Positions 49,451-63,729 are shown, numbered from the stretch's first letter. The stretch: DNA of 64,000 nt from Opisthorchis felineus (GCA_004794785.1 SJOL01008406.1:624070-688069), one strand, 5' to 3'. Notes: a model not told the origin generated them from the letters alone. A program made the numbers and translations.

Positions 49451-50431
49451 TCACATGTTCATTTTGTATGTCACACTACCGCCAGCGCTAATGCAACTTC
49501 CGATACACATATAGCACTCCAGAATTTCCAGTGCTACTCCTTGAACTCTTAGAGACATGTTCAAAGACTGTGCGTCCTGTAGCATAAACTCGAACTTTGT
49601 GAAGGCGAAACACATTCCGAAAAACTGGATCACTTTGGTCATCTTTTAAAGTAACGATTGCTCTTCCCGCTCTCTTTTAAAAATGAAAACAATGTCATGC
49701 GCATATTCCAGTTGTACAGGGTCCTCACGCATGAAGGTCTGAAAACCGAGTTTTGGTGAACTTCCACTGTTCGTCTCACTACCACATCAGTGGTAAAATT
49801 AAACAAGAGTGGACATCTTTGTCGGACACCACTACTTGTAGGAAAACTTTTGGAGAGCTTTCCATACACTCTTAAGTGCCCACGAATATTTGAATAAAAA
49901 CAGCGCATCATATTCACGAACTATCCTGTTGTGCAAGCGTGTTAAAAAAGAATTAACCGGTCGATAGAATCGAACAAACTTTTGAAGTTAAGGAACACCA
50001 GGGGTGTAGGTCGCCTATACGGATGCCGCATGCCTTGGGGGAGTGTGAAGATGTGATTCATACAGCCCTTTCCTGGCCGAAATTCTGCCTGCTCTTCTTG
50101 TGTCCTCTCTTCAACCCCCTTCGTGAGATGACGTACAATAAGTGACACCAAGAGTCTGCTTACAAGGGGGATCAGGCAAATTCCTCTGTGACTGCTACAG
50201 GCACTCCATCACCCTTTTTGAAAGTGGGCGCTACTATCGACTCTCTCCAGGTGGTTGATACGGTCTCTTTCTCTCAGTAGAGGCAAATAAGTTAGACAAG
50301 CACCAAATGATGATTTCACCCCCATTTTGGAATAGAGCGGCTGGGAGTTCATAAGGACCAGCATCTCGGTGACGCTTGAGAGACAAAAGGCACCCGCTTG
50401 TTTCCGAAGCCGTCCGATGTTTTAATTTCAC
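49451..50431 (-). pseudogene. LINE C reverse transcriptase remnant
   Basis: Minus-strand pieces: SLKRHRDAGPYELPAALFQN (50,431-50,234), EEQAEFRPGKGCMNHIFTLP followed by PTPLVFLNFKSLFDSIDR (50,151-49,942), GKLSKSFPTSSGVRQRCPLL (49,917-49,639), and MCFAFTKFEFMLQDAQSLNM (49,642-49,451). In the catalytic palm, the aspartate of the expected D-F motif is replaced (FLNFKSLFD), and the YADD motif is degraded to a WNMRMTLFSF stretch, so it cannot be active even apart from the frameshifts. Confidence 0.8.
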
Positions 50432-51141
50432 TGTTCGGGGTTGACTTGCCGGTTGGGAATCTGGTTGAGCAAATAAAGTTGGTCAGATGAATTGATCTCG
50501 TTAGCTTCAGTTTAACGCTTCAGGCACTCCTCTTTTTCAAAGATAGGCGATCCGCTGTTACCAGTGATTGTTTCACTCATCGAAGTCTTCTTTGGGCCTG
50601 TTGCACATATCAGCCGGAACAGCCTACGCACGTTCCCAGGATTTCTCACCTCAATCTCTTTGGCTTTCTAGATCTGTTCAGATGCTTTTTCCACTTGAAG
50701 TTTTTGACAGCCTTTCTAGCGGTAGTGTACTCTCTACCAGGAGGAAGACGTATTCGAGCTTTCAGCATTTTTAGAGTGTTTCTGGAGATTCAGTGCCTAA
50801 GTCTATTTGGTTGAACCATTCCACAAGTGGGATGCCCAGTGCCTTGCAGTACCTTCCAGTGATGAGTCAACATCAGAGGACATCTTGTGCGAAAGGGACT
50901 TCAGTGGATAGACTTGATAGGCTTGCTTCACACCAATGTCCGGGAGCATCTCAGTGGCCCGGCGAGGAGTGCGCAATTTGCGATCTCCTGAAAGCGCAAT
51001 GGAGCAGTAACGAACAAGTGTGTGATCCGAATCCACGTAGATGTTCCAGAAAGAGTGACAGTGAGTAAGTGAATCACACTATCTATAGCTAATGTCGGTG
51101 TGGTCTACCCGTATTGGCGATTGGCTTGCATGTGGGGAGCA

Positions 51142-51755
51142 CTATATGGTCACGTGGGTTTGGTTGTTTCGGAAGTCAGCACTAAAAAGAAACAGTCCAT
51201 GGTCGGCACATAATTGCAACAGGCGTTTGCCGTTGTCCGTGCTTCTCGATTCCAGTCCCAGACGACCACCCAACTGAGCCTCAGCAGCGCTAAGTCTACC
51301 TACTTGCGGATACGCGTTTTCGGAAGGCACATTAGTTTCCGAGCCCTTAGTCCGTCACAGTAAGGCCCTCAAAGCGTCGTATAACTTGCTTCGGAGTGTA
51401 TCAGTCTTTTGGGGATGAAGCAGATACAATGAACAAGAAGCGATTATTGGCGTGTTTACGGGATACACTCACAGACTTTGCCAAGCAAACCGTGTAGGCG
51501 ACTGTCAGCGGGTAACTATTCAACCAGAGAACCATAGGCTTGGTGGCTTAGAACAATACTGACCCCAGAAGATTCAGCAGCAGTGGCCTTTGGATCGCCA
51601 GAGGTGCACAGTTTGAAGCGAAAGGAAGCCGACGGGGAGGTAAGTTCAACGACCGTGCTTGGATCTTGAATCCTCGTTTCAGACAGACCACAAACCTCAA
51701 TAGATAGTGTTTCCAGAGAACATGGAAGAACAGTCTGTTGTCCAGCCCATTTCAC
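51142..51755 (-). pseudogene. LINE C endonuclease remnant
   Basis: Minus-strand 51,755-51,516 begins KWAGQQTVLPCSLETLSIEV followed by CGLSETRIQDPSTVVELTS, the N-terminal endonuclease motif with the SETR glutamate equivalent to the catalytic metal ligand. After a frameshifted stretch (FLFIVSASSPKTDTL), 51,330-51,142 gives GRLSAAEAQLGGRLGLESRS followed by DNGKRLLQLCADHGLFL. The upstream DMN motif expected before this piece is not visible. The histidine motif reappears as MDSDHTLVR at 51,036. Confidence 0.8.
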
Positions 51756-52520
51756 AGTGCGAAATTTAAAAGCTGACGGATGAACTGGGCGTCGGGGTTT
51801 GATGAATGATTTTGAAGTGTCTGTGACCGTAGTGAACGAGTCAATCGTAGATATTGCAGCTAGCAGGTAATGGCGATGAGCGGCGAACGGATGTGTCAGT
51901 CTTTAAGAGTGGGCTGTCGCTACAAAAGGCCTGATCGGGGGGAGAAGAGCGAACATGTGAAACAGAAAGAAGGGGAGCGTCAGAGTAGCCTGTCTTCGCT
52001 TACACGCCCTGATATATGCAGCAAGTAAAGAAACTCGGTTGATGGTACCAAGCAACAGCCTATGTAGATTTGGATTATTTGCAAGTGCGGGATTCATGGT
52101 TGTACATGGCTGAGATACTCTCAGGGCGCCCAAACCTGGACAAGAGGACGGTTGGGGTAATCAAAATAAGTCTTTGGCTCAAGAGCCTAACAGCAAGGCA
52201 GCGGTGTTTGGCACAAGACCATCACAGCAGCCTAAAATTTTAAGGAGCAAGTTGACAGACGTTTTCTACACCCAACTTGGAGGTCCAGGAGACTGTGTTA
52301 GTCAGACCTCCACCCACTGACCGACATGGTATGAGAGGCTTTGTGTGTCACACGTACACTCCCCAGTATAACTGATTGGGTTATGGGTTATGCACAAATC
52401 GTCATACCACTGTAAGGTGAAGTCTCTTCGTGACGGGATGATGAAAGTGGGACAGAACGATGCTTTCGAGCAGATAACTTGACTAACCAATATCATGTTC
52501 TTTGCTGTTATATAAGAATA

Positions 52521-55500
52521 CATGGTAATATTGTGTTGTAAGTGATATTTGAGTTCACCGGGTTAGGACCTAGGAGCATTGGCTGGCGGCTGTTGCGCAG
52601 GTTCGATGCATGCCTCAGTATGACTCGGTTACGGATGTGCAATAGGCACAAATATCTGGGTCTTTCACTTCAGCCTGGATAAAACGGTTCATCGCGAACC
52701 AATCAGTGCTGTTGAAAAACACTGCCATAATGGGAATTTCACTGTCTTCATGGAGAACACAAGCGATCGATCGCTGCCGATCACTCATCACACGAGGAAC
52801 CTCATCGTCAAGGAAACATTTCCGTATCCCCCAGAAGAGGAAGCAGTCTTTTCGCATCACAGGGTTTCTAAAAAGGACCGGACGAAATTCGCTTCAATTC
52901 GACACCCCTGAAACCTTAGGTCGCTGTTGTTAGTACTAGGGGCGCTCTCGTGTTCAAGCCAGGCCATTATGTGACCGTCGCATCTTAATGATGAGAGATG
53001 ACACCTCAACCAAGTCTAGATTAATATAAGACAACGAGTGTAATCCACTAGACAGGTTGCAAGGAATATTTGTATCAGTGTCCTTTTCATTTACCTCCCT
53101 TAGACGTACCGGATTCGGGGGTATTGCGTTATTGCTCCGTTCGACACAACTGTTATATAGTTTCACTCATTATATACTCCAGTAGTGCTGGAGAAAGTTG
53201 CACCGCAGCATTGGGAGATACAAGTAACTATCTACCTTCTTGTGACTGCTTGTTGCTCCTGTCACTGCATGCAGCTAATGAGCACGCAACAGGACACGTT
53301 CCACTACTAACGCTTTCTAGGTCATCAGTTGACATTACCCCTGTTCGTAATACTCAGCAGCTCCGGCGAAATATATGGTGACTTTCCTCCTACGGGAAGA
53401 AGCACAGAAACCAATTCATTGTCACATATCTGGATTCCACCGCTTACATGGGAACGCTGACACGCTGTACATTCTAGGGGATCGTGAAAATGCGATTTAT
53501 TGACTCCAAGACTCCAATTCAGGCCTATCTAAAGAACACCGTTTTTAAGGCCGTGTGAATACATGCGTGTGCATTTTTGTTTTCCGAAACTTGTGAGAAC
53601 TTGCGCTGAACAGATTTCACATTCTATACAAACAGTGTGAAATTATGGTTCACCTTTTGTTAATGTGATTTGATCCAACTACAGAGGTGACTGGTGCCCC
53701 ACAAAATATCGTTGGCCTATCACTATGAAGAGGTAATCACTGGCAGTAATCTTTAGGTGTGAACCACGTGGTGTTTAGCACTCTGGCGCTCCTGGCCATA
53801 TTTGAACGAAGCGGTGTGATATGTACTGGAACAACTTTACACTAGGAGTGAGCTCAGTGCATCAATGCTCAGCCCAGCCATGGCCTACAAATATGTGGGG
53901 TCCCACTACTCTTCCAGTAGAAAGTGAGCAAATGAAGCAGCCATGTGAGCTGTGCAACTTAAGAAAATTGTTAGGAGACGGACCTCACCATCTGGAATAT
54001 TTTATCAAGGAATTCTTCGCGGTTAATGGATAAAACTCCTGCTTCGTAGAAGCATAATCAAGCTTCGGATTTGCTCAAATTCGCAGGCTTCTAGATTCTG
54101 TGGGTTTTTATTTTACTACGCTATTTATAATGATCAGAAAACACTCATTACCCCGTGTCCTGTCTCAAATAGCCACTGAGTGCAAGAAGTGAGTCAAGGC
54201 ACAAATCGTAATGAGCTTCGAAAAGGACGAAAAACGGCATCTTCCATTTTCATATGTCATAGACAAAGATTGGAAAATTTTCCAACAGAAAACGCAAACA
54301 CCAAGAAGGATGCCGGCGAATGCCCGTTCCCTATACCTTCTCAGTAAGTTCAGGCTCCAATTCGAAATGTTTGTCGTCCACCATTAATCCTAAAATGTTC
54401 CGATATACTAACAAGAAGGTTTGAGGCCGTACAACAAGTAGAGACCTTGACACTAGAGGGTAACAGACGGTAGATACATTGTTATACCACATCGCTAGAT
54501 TCAGTTTAGGATAACTTATGACTCGTGTTGGGATTAGTTGGAAAATGTGAGAGCGAGTTGTGCACGATAAACAAACTTGAGGGATTTAGAAGTTCTGGGT
54601 CAAATTCAGTTCGGATAGTGTTGAAAAGATTGAACGCCATGTCGTGTATAATATGGAATTTTCAAATGTCAAAACACAGCGTAGTGGGATAAGATGTTAT
54701 AATCCGACGTAGGCAAACTTTTCAAGGATTTCTATAATCAGTTGAGAGATTTGAGAGACCTTGGAGCAGAAGGAGCATGGGGAACAGATAGATCTTAATC
54801 TCGGCAATTTTCCCATCTGAAGGTAAACAGCTTTGAAACACAGGACACAAGCGATTGCTTCAACTCGAGGTTCACTTATTTGAAGGGAATTTTGTATGTA
54901 ACAGTCGTTTGCTCAAGAATTTCAGATACATAGTTGAGAAGAAATCTCTTCGGTTTTCCCACAAACCAAAAAAACGTGCACTATCGTCCGTATTGGGATA
55001 AACATCTCGAATTATCATGAAATAATGACGTTAAAGAAGTTGCATTGAGATCACTTCAATCTAAAAGCGTTAATGTGATGCCCACTGAAAAAAGTGACTT
55101 TACCAAAAAATTGATCAGTCTGAACGAATGGATAAAACTGGCTGGATAGGCACTGTCCCCAAGATGAACTTCACTGGTGTATATTGAAACAGTGAGGCAA
55201 CAATTCCTGATTCTTGGTAACGTTTTAGTGTAGGACCCCCAAAATGTTAACCAACCTTAATGAAAAATCCTTGAACTCGACCTTGTCTGCTTTGAGACCT
55301 AGCTGGGCAAAAAGTTCCTATATCGCTTGAAGCAAACCTAACATCAAGGTAAGGCAGTTAGCTGAATTACTCTAATCCAACCAACACATCTGCTGATGAC
55401 ATTGTGAGTGCTGAGGTCAAGGTTGGTGCTGCTTGTGAACCGCAACACGTTTGTCAATAAGCTGCTACCAGACGCACTTGCTATGTAACCGAAGTGCGGG

Positions 55501-58500
55501 TACAGCATCTAAACACTCTTTCGCATCAATTTACCAGAAACATCCGGGAAACCTGCGATATATTGATTGCTCAAACACACCTACATATTCTGAAGTCATG
55601 TTGACGAGCGGATTGAATCCACCTCGTCAAGTGATGCGGTGACACAGGAAGCCAACTCTCCGACCACCCGACTCATTTACGTGGCTAGTTCGGCGTAATA
55701 ACAGGAAGTTTGCGAACGACGGCCACATGGATTAGTAATCATCCAAAGGTGAGAGAGAAACATAGGTGGAGTGAGGACACCGGTGTCTCAAGCGATGCTG
55801 AAATCTGGTTAAACGGCGTGTGGTCGTTCAAGCGAACGACGTTGCTTGAGGAGATTCAGCGCATCGAAGCCCCATTTCCAATCCATTTCAGTCTGACTTC
55901 ACTGTACGCAACAGAAACGGAAGTTATCACGGAAGTACTTCGGAAATTTTCTACGGATGGTCGACTAGGAACTAACTGCGTGACTGATCAATTTATTGAT
56001 TGTTCAGTGTTATCTGGCATTTTCAGTCCCCCATTTATCCTCACCAAAAATAAATGAGAAGAGAACTAGCACAACAGTGAACTTCCCGTGTCACTGAATT
56101 AATAACCCTAAGAAGGAAGAAGAGCAGAACAACTGACAGAATTTGTTTTCTGCAAGCAAGCATAATTCATAATCAGGAGGCATGTCGGACCTGAGAGGGA
56201 AGCATACATCCCAATTAGTATAATTTATTTATGCAAATTTGACAAGACATGGTGAAGCTCAGCCTGGTTCAATCTCCAGAGCTATCGATTTGTTAGCCAG
56301 AAACAGAAGAATTGCACCTTTAAAGTTTTGGTTAAAAGGTTTCTGTGTGTTAATCACAAACACTGATGAATAAACGGTTGCATTTTTATGTGCCTAGAAA
56401 TCTGGCTTTCCAAGCAGGTGTTCCTAACTAGACGAGAAACATTACACCGGGGAATTTAAAAGCATCAGTGAAAAGGCTGCAACTAATGCCATTATGAAGA
56501 CCAATTTGAGTTTCACATCTGCATCGCGTACAGGTTATGACGTGAAAGAACTGGACATACTCAGTCAACTCATTTTCCCCAGTTCATCCAAAACTATTTT
56601 CTCTGATTTGTTCAAAAGGGAGTTTAAGAGGCTAACCCACACTCCATCGTTGCCCAGTTATACCAGTTGCGTGAATCAAACGGATGTATGAATGCATCTG
56701 TCAACTTTCATCAACTTGATGAAGGATTAAATTGATGAATTAAGTGGTCTACGATCAGGCTATGGAGGAAGCTGACAACTGCGTTCGTCGCGATTGCTCG
56801 ACATCACCGGATTGATTTTAGCGATTGATATGAAAATGGATGTGTTTCGGTCGATCACCCTGGATAAACAAAATGACCTGTTCCAGCAGACAGTAATAAT
56901 GAAGCTTAGTTGGCATTGCAGCACGAGTTAACCCGCCCTGTTTGTAAATTTCCTGGTACTCACATGTTATTGGAAAAAATATACAGCAGAATCGGAATGT
57001 TAAATGTTTTGTCGGGAATGATTACTTGTCAGGAAACATTGTGGAGTCAGGCTGTCAGACTACAAAACGACTAACTTTGATTGAAGCTATGTACAAACCA
57101 AACTCACGGTGCACGAAGAAATCAAGCATGAAGGACAACGTACATGAACAGCGAAAACTCTCACTAGGAGACACTTATGGTAGAAGAAAAAGATATCCCT
57201 AGGGACTCGGTCTCTTGCAAACTATTTGATCCTATATTTGATGAAATCTACAACTTTAGAAGCCTGAAGTGTTGAGTCCATTTGATATATTTCACCAAAA
57301 CAACAAGAGGACACAATTCGCTAGATGCTAACAAGTTGCTTAAATTTATCATCTGATACGTAAACCATTCACAGAGGACTGGTATAGGAACGATGCTATA
57401 AATTGGAGTGAAGACTCACACAGGGCGAAATGTCAGGTCACACGTGGGTATGCAGTGTGCCAGGAATCTCTGTGTAGAGCACTTTACTGATATCTAGTTG
57501 CTGTGGGTTCTGATTGCGTCAGCCTAACTCGAGCGCTCGCTTTGGGTCAACCGAGTGGTTGTCGAGTAGATGGCATCGGTGGAGCAGGGTCACGTTTGCA
57601 TCACCGTTGAATAGGTTGATTTTGTATCATGGCTCCCCTCAGATACTTCCCTGTGTGAGTGTTCACTGTAATAAATTTCTTCTTGTTCTTCCCATGTGCG
57701 TTACTCCTCATCGTAAAAAGCGCAGACCGGTGAACAAAAATTGCCAGATTAAATGGGAGTTGGTCAGGTGGATCTAGTCATTTTCAACAGAGCAGCTAGG
57801 TAAGGTAAGTTGATGGCTGATGTCAGTTTCCTTGTCAAAATCGATGGGAAGGAGGCACTCCTTACAGTCAAAGATAAATAACTTTTTCTGTGGAAGCATT
57901 TGTGAGGGGAAAATTCACTTGGTTACTGTGTACTTAAATAGGCTGCTTTGGATACCCGTTTGCTGGTAAGATATCGTTCAGAAATCTCTCTTCAGGTAGT
58001 GTTAGACATACAAACATTCTGACCACTGGAGAACACATCAATCATTAATCCTCTTTTATAAGTTTCCGGGGCAATTTTGGAAAAGCGGGCGCATTTTCCA
58101 GGCCATGTGTGCGCAGTGCATCAAAAACGTACACTGTGCCGAAAAGGCCATGCCCCTATAAACCAGAATTAGTGAGCACTTTGTTCCATCACACCAGGAA
58201 TGTATGGACATCTGATACGATCTGCAGAAGAGCTATTTTGTGAGACATTTTATCAGCAAACGGGCGACAAGATTCGTTCATTCAACTATACAGGAAAACA
58301 AAGTTGTACCAAACCAAGCAATCGCAGCCCACGGCAACTAAGTATCCGTGAGACGTTCCTGATCCGGTTCACACAGCTAACGTTACACGCACAGAAGTTT
58401 CTGAAACAGTATGTGTTTACCCTGGACTTAACTTTCTGTCGGTCTCTATAGGTAACTTCACTTGAATTTTTGACATTATTTTTTTGCCGGTATAATACAG

Positions 58501-60203
58501 AATGTATGTATTACACAGGGGTTAGTGAACCTAGTTGAAATGTTACCAGTCCACCAGATGTAGTTTCTTGAATGCCCAATAGTACTCACTTCACAGCATA
58601 GAAGACAACTTAACTTTAAGTGTTGGATGAATTTGAAGTTATGAAAGGGGCATGTATGTTTTTCACTAATCTCTTCAAGCGTTTACATCATTGTACTACT
58701 CTCCGTATCATTTATTTGTAATCGCCTGCTTCATATAAACGAATGGTCTGTACAAACTTAATTATCTCAAAAATGATTGAACCTCACCGAACTGGAGACT
58801 GGTTTCACAGTTTCTGGCTCTTCATAGCTAACAATCACTCTCTTTGAAGGAACCATAATTATTCCCATACGGTATAAGAGTAGTCAAATTTCTGTTCGGA
58901 TGAAACGTGAAGGATCCTCATTCGCACTGTTTGCATAGTTTGTGTGGTACTCACCAAAGTTGATCCCGTAGCACTGCAATCCAAACAGGTTATCTAGTAC
59001 AGTGTTATAATAGCTATAAAACAATATTAATACACTTACCGCTATATGGATACACTCACCCACAAAGCAAACCCGAAAAGTAAAGACTGACAGTTTCCCA
59101 ACAAAACTACGTGTAAATTATGGATTTTGAACAAACATTGACGCGAATATATTTCATTCGGCTGATGATGCTTGACTAGAACAAGCTCCGGTTGTCCGAC
59201 CATAGTCTACCTCTATGTTACTTGGTCAAAAATCCCGAGATTCGTAAGTTCTTGAGCAAAATGAATTAATTTACTTTCAGGTTCATGAGATTGAGTGAAT
59301 GGTGATTGGCATTAAGTTAAAATGACTGCCACCTGGAAACTTATTATCCCTTCCACAGGGGTGTTTTCGTGTCAGCTTTATGGCTCCAACTCATATAGCG
59401 ATCCCATTGGTCAGGTCACGGGAAATCCTGAAGGTATATGCAAGTCTGAGTTTCCCCTGTCCACCGTAGGAATAGATGAATAAACACGTCTAACTTATGC
59501 CAGTTACAAAGTGGGTATCTAGCTCGAAAATCGATGGGTTTCATCCGTTGTCTCTTTTGTTTCTTAAATATAAGCCTGTAGAGAAGGCCAGCATTAGTAG
59601 TTGTAGATGAGTTAAACCCATCTTGTGAGGGTTTTAGTACTGGTACAACATTGCTTTTCCATGTAAACGAGGACGTGTGCATTCATACTGTAAGTATCTA
59701 TATGTTAGTGAACACACAGACCTCGCAAACGTCACCGATCGATTTCTCCGACAATCCTACACGGATAAACATTAAAGGCTCATGAACGCCAGGATGCTTT
59801 TCAGATGAATTTACTTAGCTTTTTTAAGTGCTCACTTTACGAGGATACCAGTTTATGGAAAACAGTAAACCAAGCTATTGAACTCGATAGGAAAAGTTGA
59901 TTTGCGGCAGACGACCCGACACATGGTACTGCACTCCTCATCTGTGAAGAAAACAGAGTGAAGTCGGCCTTATCAGAGAGGTAGGTCAAACAAGAAGGGG
60001 TAGATTATTCAACTATACGTTATCGCGAATAAATACCACAAACGCATCAAAGCTACGCATACTGTTTTGTCTTTTGCTATGGATTAAAGCAGGGGCTTTC
60101 CGAAGTTTTCACGTGAAAACCAGCGCAAGTCTCTCACACTGATTCTATGTAAGAAACTTTAACTCTACTCAAAATTGAAGGCTTTTTCCATCTGCATAAA
60201 TTT
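52521..60203. other. no supported gene
   Basis: Scattered frames; the longest is 115 codons at 55,710-56,057 (plus). A SADDIVSAE-like stretch at about 55,389-55,417 resembles an RT palm motif, but no flanking RT blocks were found, so it is not called. Confidence 0.45.
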
Positions 60204-60257
60204 ATATAATATAATATAATATAATATAATATAATATAATATAATATAATATAATAT
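60204..60257. repeat. pentanucleotide microsatellite (ATAAT)n
   Basis: Ten to eleven near-perfect ATAAT units, followed by a self-complementary TATTATACGTATCATACGTA region that ends near 60,285. Confidence 0.93.
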
Positions 60258-60479
60258 ATTATACGTATCATACGTATTATATTATATGTTTCGTATATAT
60301 TCATACCTTTTATAGGATTGTAGAACCTCTGAACTTGAAATTGAAATGATAAACTCACTGATCCACACGTCCGTTTTCATCCATCGTACCCACGTTAATG
60401 TGCAGGCTGTTTTTCTTATATGAGTACGAGACGAACTGAAGCATCGCCTCAAATAACTCCCCTTTTACGAGAAATACAC

Positions 60480-60690
60480 TCATTTGTTTGTCACCGGTTT
60501 TCACGGGAGGCTCAACTGAATCTCTCGTTGATGATATTTTTCATCTGAATGTGCTGCACAAAAACCGCCTCATGTTTCAGTTGCTACGATAATCGAGATA
60601 TCGCTATATATTGTGAAGACATAATACACTACTCGTAAGGTTGTTGAAAACTCTTCCGGTTTTGCCCTTGTGAGTAGTTTCCTTCACGAA
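60480..60690 (-). repeat. hammerhead-associated dispersed repeat, copy at 60.5 kb
   Basis: Carries the family blocks TTTTCACGGGAGGCTCAACT, AATGTGCTGCACAAAAACCG, GTTTCAGTTGCTACG and, near its ribozyme end, ACTACTCGTAAGG and GAAAACTCTTCCGGTTTTGCCC. On the minus strand the last part reads CTACTCACAAGGGCAAAACCGG, which looks like the hammerhead of the 11.58 kb copy with CTGATGAGCCC deleted, so no ribozyme remains. Confidence 0.65.
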
Positions 60691-63600
60691 AACTTCACTT
60701 TAGCTCCGTGGATTTTCTGCATAGGTAGAAGACCATGTGTGCAACTGATGAAGAAGCCAGGTTAATTTGTGAATGAACCAGCCGAAACGTCATCAAACTA
60801 CTCTAATGCAGGTTCATCATCTCAACGGACTTATGCGGAAACATACATGGGATAAAATGCAACGTTAGGCGATTAATCCGGAAAGCTAATTAAAATAAAG
60901 TATTCTTTTCCTTACGGCGTGTTTGTAACGGCTGCCTGCAGGATACAAGTATGTGAGGGAATAGGTGAATTTATTGCTCTTCTAGTACTTAAGTCCTCGG
61001 AATTATCTCCACCTATTTAGCTCATCCAGACCGCTTGGATACATCAGTGTCGTATAACAGAGGAAAATGCAGTCACGTACCGGTTAGATCGTTACCTGCC
61101 TAAATCAGTATTTTCAGGTTTTAGGTCCATCTTTGGGTAACTCACCAATGCACATTAGCGAACAATATATCCTGAATAGTGCTATAGACTATGGTCGACC
61201 TTTGTAGCTCGGACAGCAAAGATCGCACCAACCAGAAGACAGTTGATCGTACATCTGATTACAAAGAGGTCGATTCGAAACGGTAATCTCAGCAGCAAAC
61301 CTGAGGGTAAATGTGGGGTGGAAATGTACTTCATACAACTAAAGGGGTTGCTTTGGACAGAGGGAATAATTTGTTGCAAATAAGGTCCAGAAAGTGTCCA
61401 TCAGAAAAGTATTTTGTATCCGGTTATCCATCTGAAGGTGCGCTTTGAACCGTTACGTTGTTCATTTAGAAACCGTTGGAGATGTGGTAAGTGCGAAGCA
61501 ATTAATGTCGGAAACAGCTGTTGACATTTTTACAGAGTCCACGACAGATAGTGGTACGAAAATTACTTCAATCTACGGCACACTCAACTGAAACAGTGGA
61601 TCCCACTAGTTTTTATTCTGGCTAAATGGAATACTAAGAATTTTCTTACTCCTTCAGCATGTTTTCTTCCTGCCGCAGCATGCCGCAGAAACCCATGTCA
61701 ACAAACACGGTGTACTCTAACCTGTCAGGTGCCTGGCGTCTTGTAAATTTCCCATTCAGCCAATGGGTCGAAAGACGCCGGCCGTTTATTTATTTAGTGT
61801 AAGGAAAGTAGCCAAGGCTAGGTTAAAGAAACCGCAACAATACTGCATTCGTTCGGATGTATACCCAAATAAACTAATTAAAGAAGCTTGGATGTTTACG
61901 TCTGATAACCGGCCGCGCACTGTCAGTTATGCAGGAGAGCGGCCTTTTGCATTGTCACCCCTTTTTATATTAGCCAAGCGGCTGGCGACCTCCCACTTAT
62001 TTCATTCGGAACACTTTAGCTTTTACGAAAGGAAACGAAGCCAAATTCAGTTGCTCAATAGTCCTAAAATAAGTAAACTCGTATACGTTTTTGTTTTGAG
62101 ACTTTCCGATATTTTTTTAAACGTTTCGACAAAATTCTCAAGAGAGCCTGAATCGATAGATATACGAAGATGACTGGATGTTTAGTTAAGAGTTTCTGAA
62201 AAGATACAACACTTGGAGTTTTATGTCAGTCACTGGGATACTTCAACTTGGATTATAATAGCCTTTTATACTACCCAGCAGAATTTTTAGGATTTACGCA
62301 GGGTAATCTTTTGAATTTTCTCAAGACATTCTTATGAAAAATCTCAGGACGTTTTGCTGCGAAAAGGCACAGTCATTTCATTGCATGGTTTAAGTGCTGT
62401 CTCAGGTAATGCAAACTGACTTTACGAGCCTGGTGGTGATACTGATGTTAGCCATACTGTGTAAAACATACCGATTAATTCGGCTAATTCGACAGTGAGA
62501 CCTGGCAGCTGGTCACTGCGCTGCATCTGCTGGCGCTGATCGCCTGATAGGGCGGAAGAATGACAAACCATCACCCACTCTGGGCTTGCCACTGAATGAC
62601 CATCTTTCTGGTTGACCACAGCTACTTTTATGTAGTGCTACTTTAACACGAGTTTGGAATTCACTTACTGATGTTGCATACAACCCTGGGGTCTTACCTC
62701 ATTTGAATCTGGGAACAATGGATATCTGAGACAGCATCCAGTGACTGACAGAAAGCATGGAGTCGTTAAATGCATCCTGTATACCTGCTACACAAAGCAT
62801 CGACTGAATCTGTTAACTCAAAACCTTAACAACAGCTTCCTTCCAAATGCCAAACCCCATGGCTTGGTAATTATCAGACCTTAGGCTTCATCAGTTCTAT
62901 TCCGTTATAAGACTAAAAAAGTGCTATCGTTCGAAGGAAAAGGGGGGCAGTGGGTAAGAATTTCGCATAAAATCGGCCTACTTTGTAGTGCTGGTGTACA
63001 AGGTGAAGGCGGACATTTTGCGCAAGTTTTTTTCCAGGGGAAAATATGTGGATTCCAGAACACACAGAGCACCGCTGATTTAATTTTCTTACTAAAGTAC
63101 AAGAGAAATGCCGCGAACGAAACCATTCTCTATGTATACTGTTTATCGATTCCACACAGGACTTCAATTTGGTGAACAAAAAGGCATTTTGGATAGTTTT
63201 TCGGAAAATGGTCCAGTCAGTCAGATTTTTCAGTATTGTCAAACCCTTTCATTTTGGAATGAAGGTTGATATCCTAGCTTTCGGGACTAAATCTGTGGAT
63301 TTTAAGACAGGGTTGAAAAATGGAGGTTTACGGCGCCAAATTTATTCACATTGTACCTAACTACATTGTGCGCGGAGGCGTTTTAAAATCCAGGAGTTGA
63401 TGTAGCTACTTACTGTGATCACTGCAAAAAGCCTTCTAGCCAAAAATGTCTACCTCATTTGTACGTCCATGTGTTAAATTTTGCTGAAGATTGTTTTCCC
63501 AGGCACATTCAGAAGTTGAACTGCAGCGCCCTTTTGTAACACTTACGTCTATGGTCCAAAGATAAAATGCTTGTTTTTAGCCAACCTGTCACTGGGGCTA

Positions 63601-63729
63601 CAAAAGTATTGTGCACACTAGTATACGGCAGCAAGATATAGACAGTATGCCAGTGTCGTATTCGAACCCTTGGTCCACTTCATCCACAAAGTCTGCGGAG
63701 GACTGAGCGCATACACGGATTGATCAGAG
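60691..63729. other. no supported gene
   Basis: The longest open frame is 136 codons at 61,763-62,173 (plus). It is basic and has no recognised motif. A weak hammerhead-like arrangement at 60,745-60,791 is described under findings. Confidence 0.45.

Larger units (their letters stand above)
48830..52520 (-). mobile_element. LINE C: broken RTE-like non-LTR retrotransposon with endonuclease and RT
   Basis: Minus-strand order: an upstream block shared with 44.8 kb (52,437-52,256), a GC-richer leader (52,130-51,770), endonuclease pieces (51,755-51,516 and 51,330-51,142), a linker (51,036-50,803), pre-RT (50,431-50,234), RT fingers (50,151-49,942), palm (49,917-49,451), and the thumb and C-terminal tail (49,380-48,860). 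At least six frame breaks separate them, so the copy is dead. It shares the SFPTSSGVRQ palm block and tail layout with LINE B but not with LINE A. The 52,520 limit is an estimate based on the shared block. Confidence 0.8.

Noticed and set aside
55386..55425. SADDIVSAE-like peptide resembling an RT palm motif
   Set aside because: No other RT or endonuclease block flanks it in any frame, so it is more likely chance.
55710..56057. 115-codon open frame with a plausible amino-acid mix
   Set aside because: No domain recognised and no evidence of splicing or conservation available.
61763..62173. 136-codon open frame on the plus strand, one of the longest in the window outside the Sox exon
   Set aside because: No recognised motif, no splice or promoter context, and a length that can occur by chance in 64 kb read in six frames.
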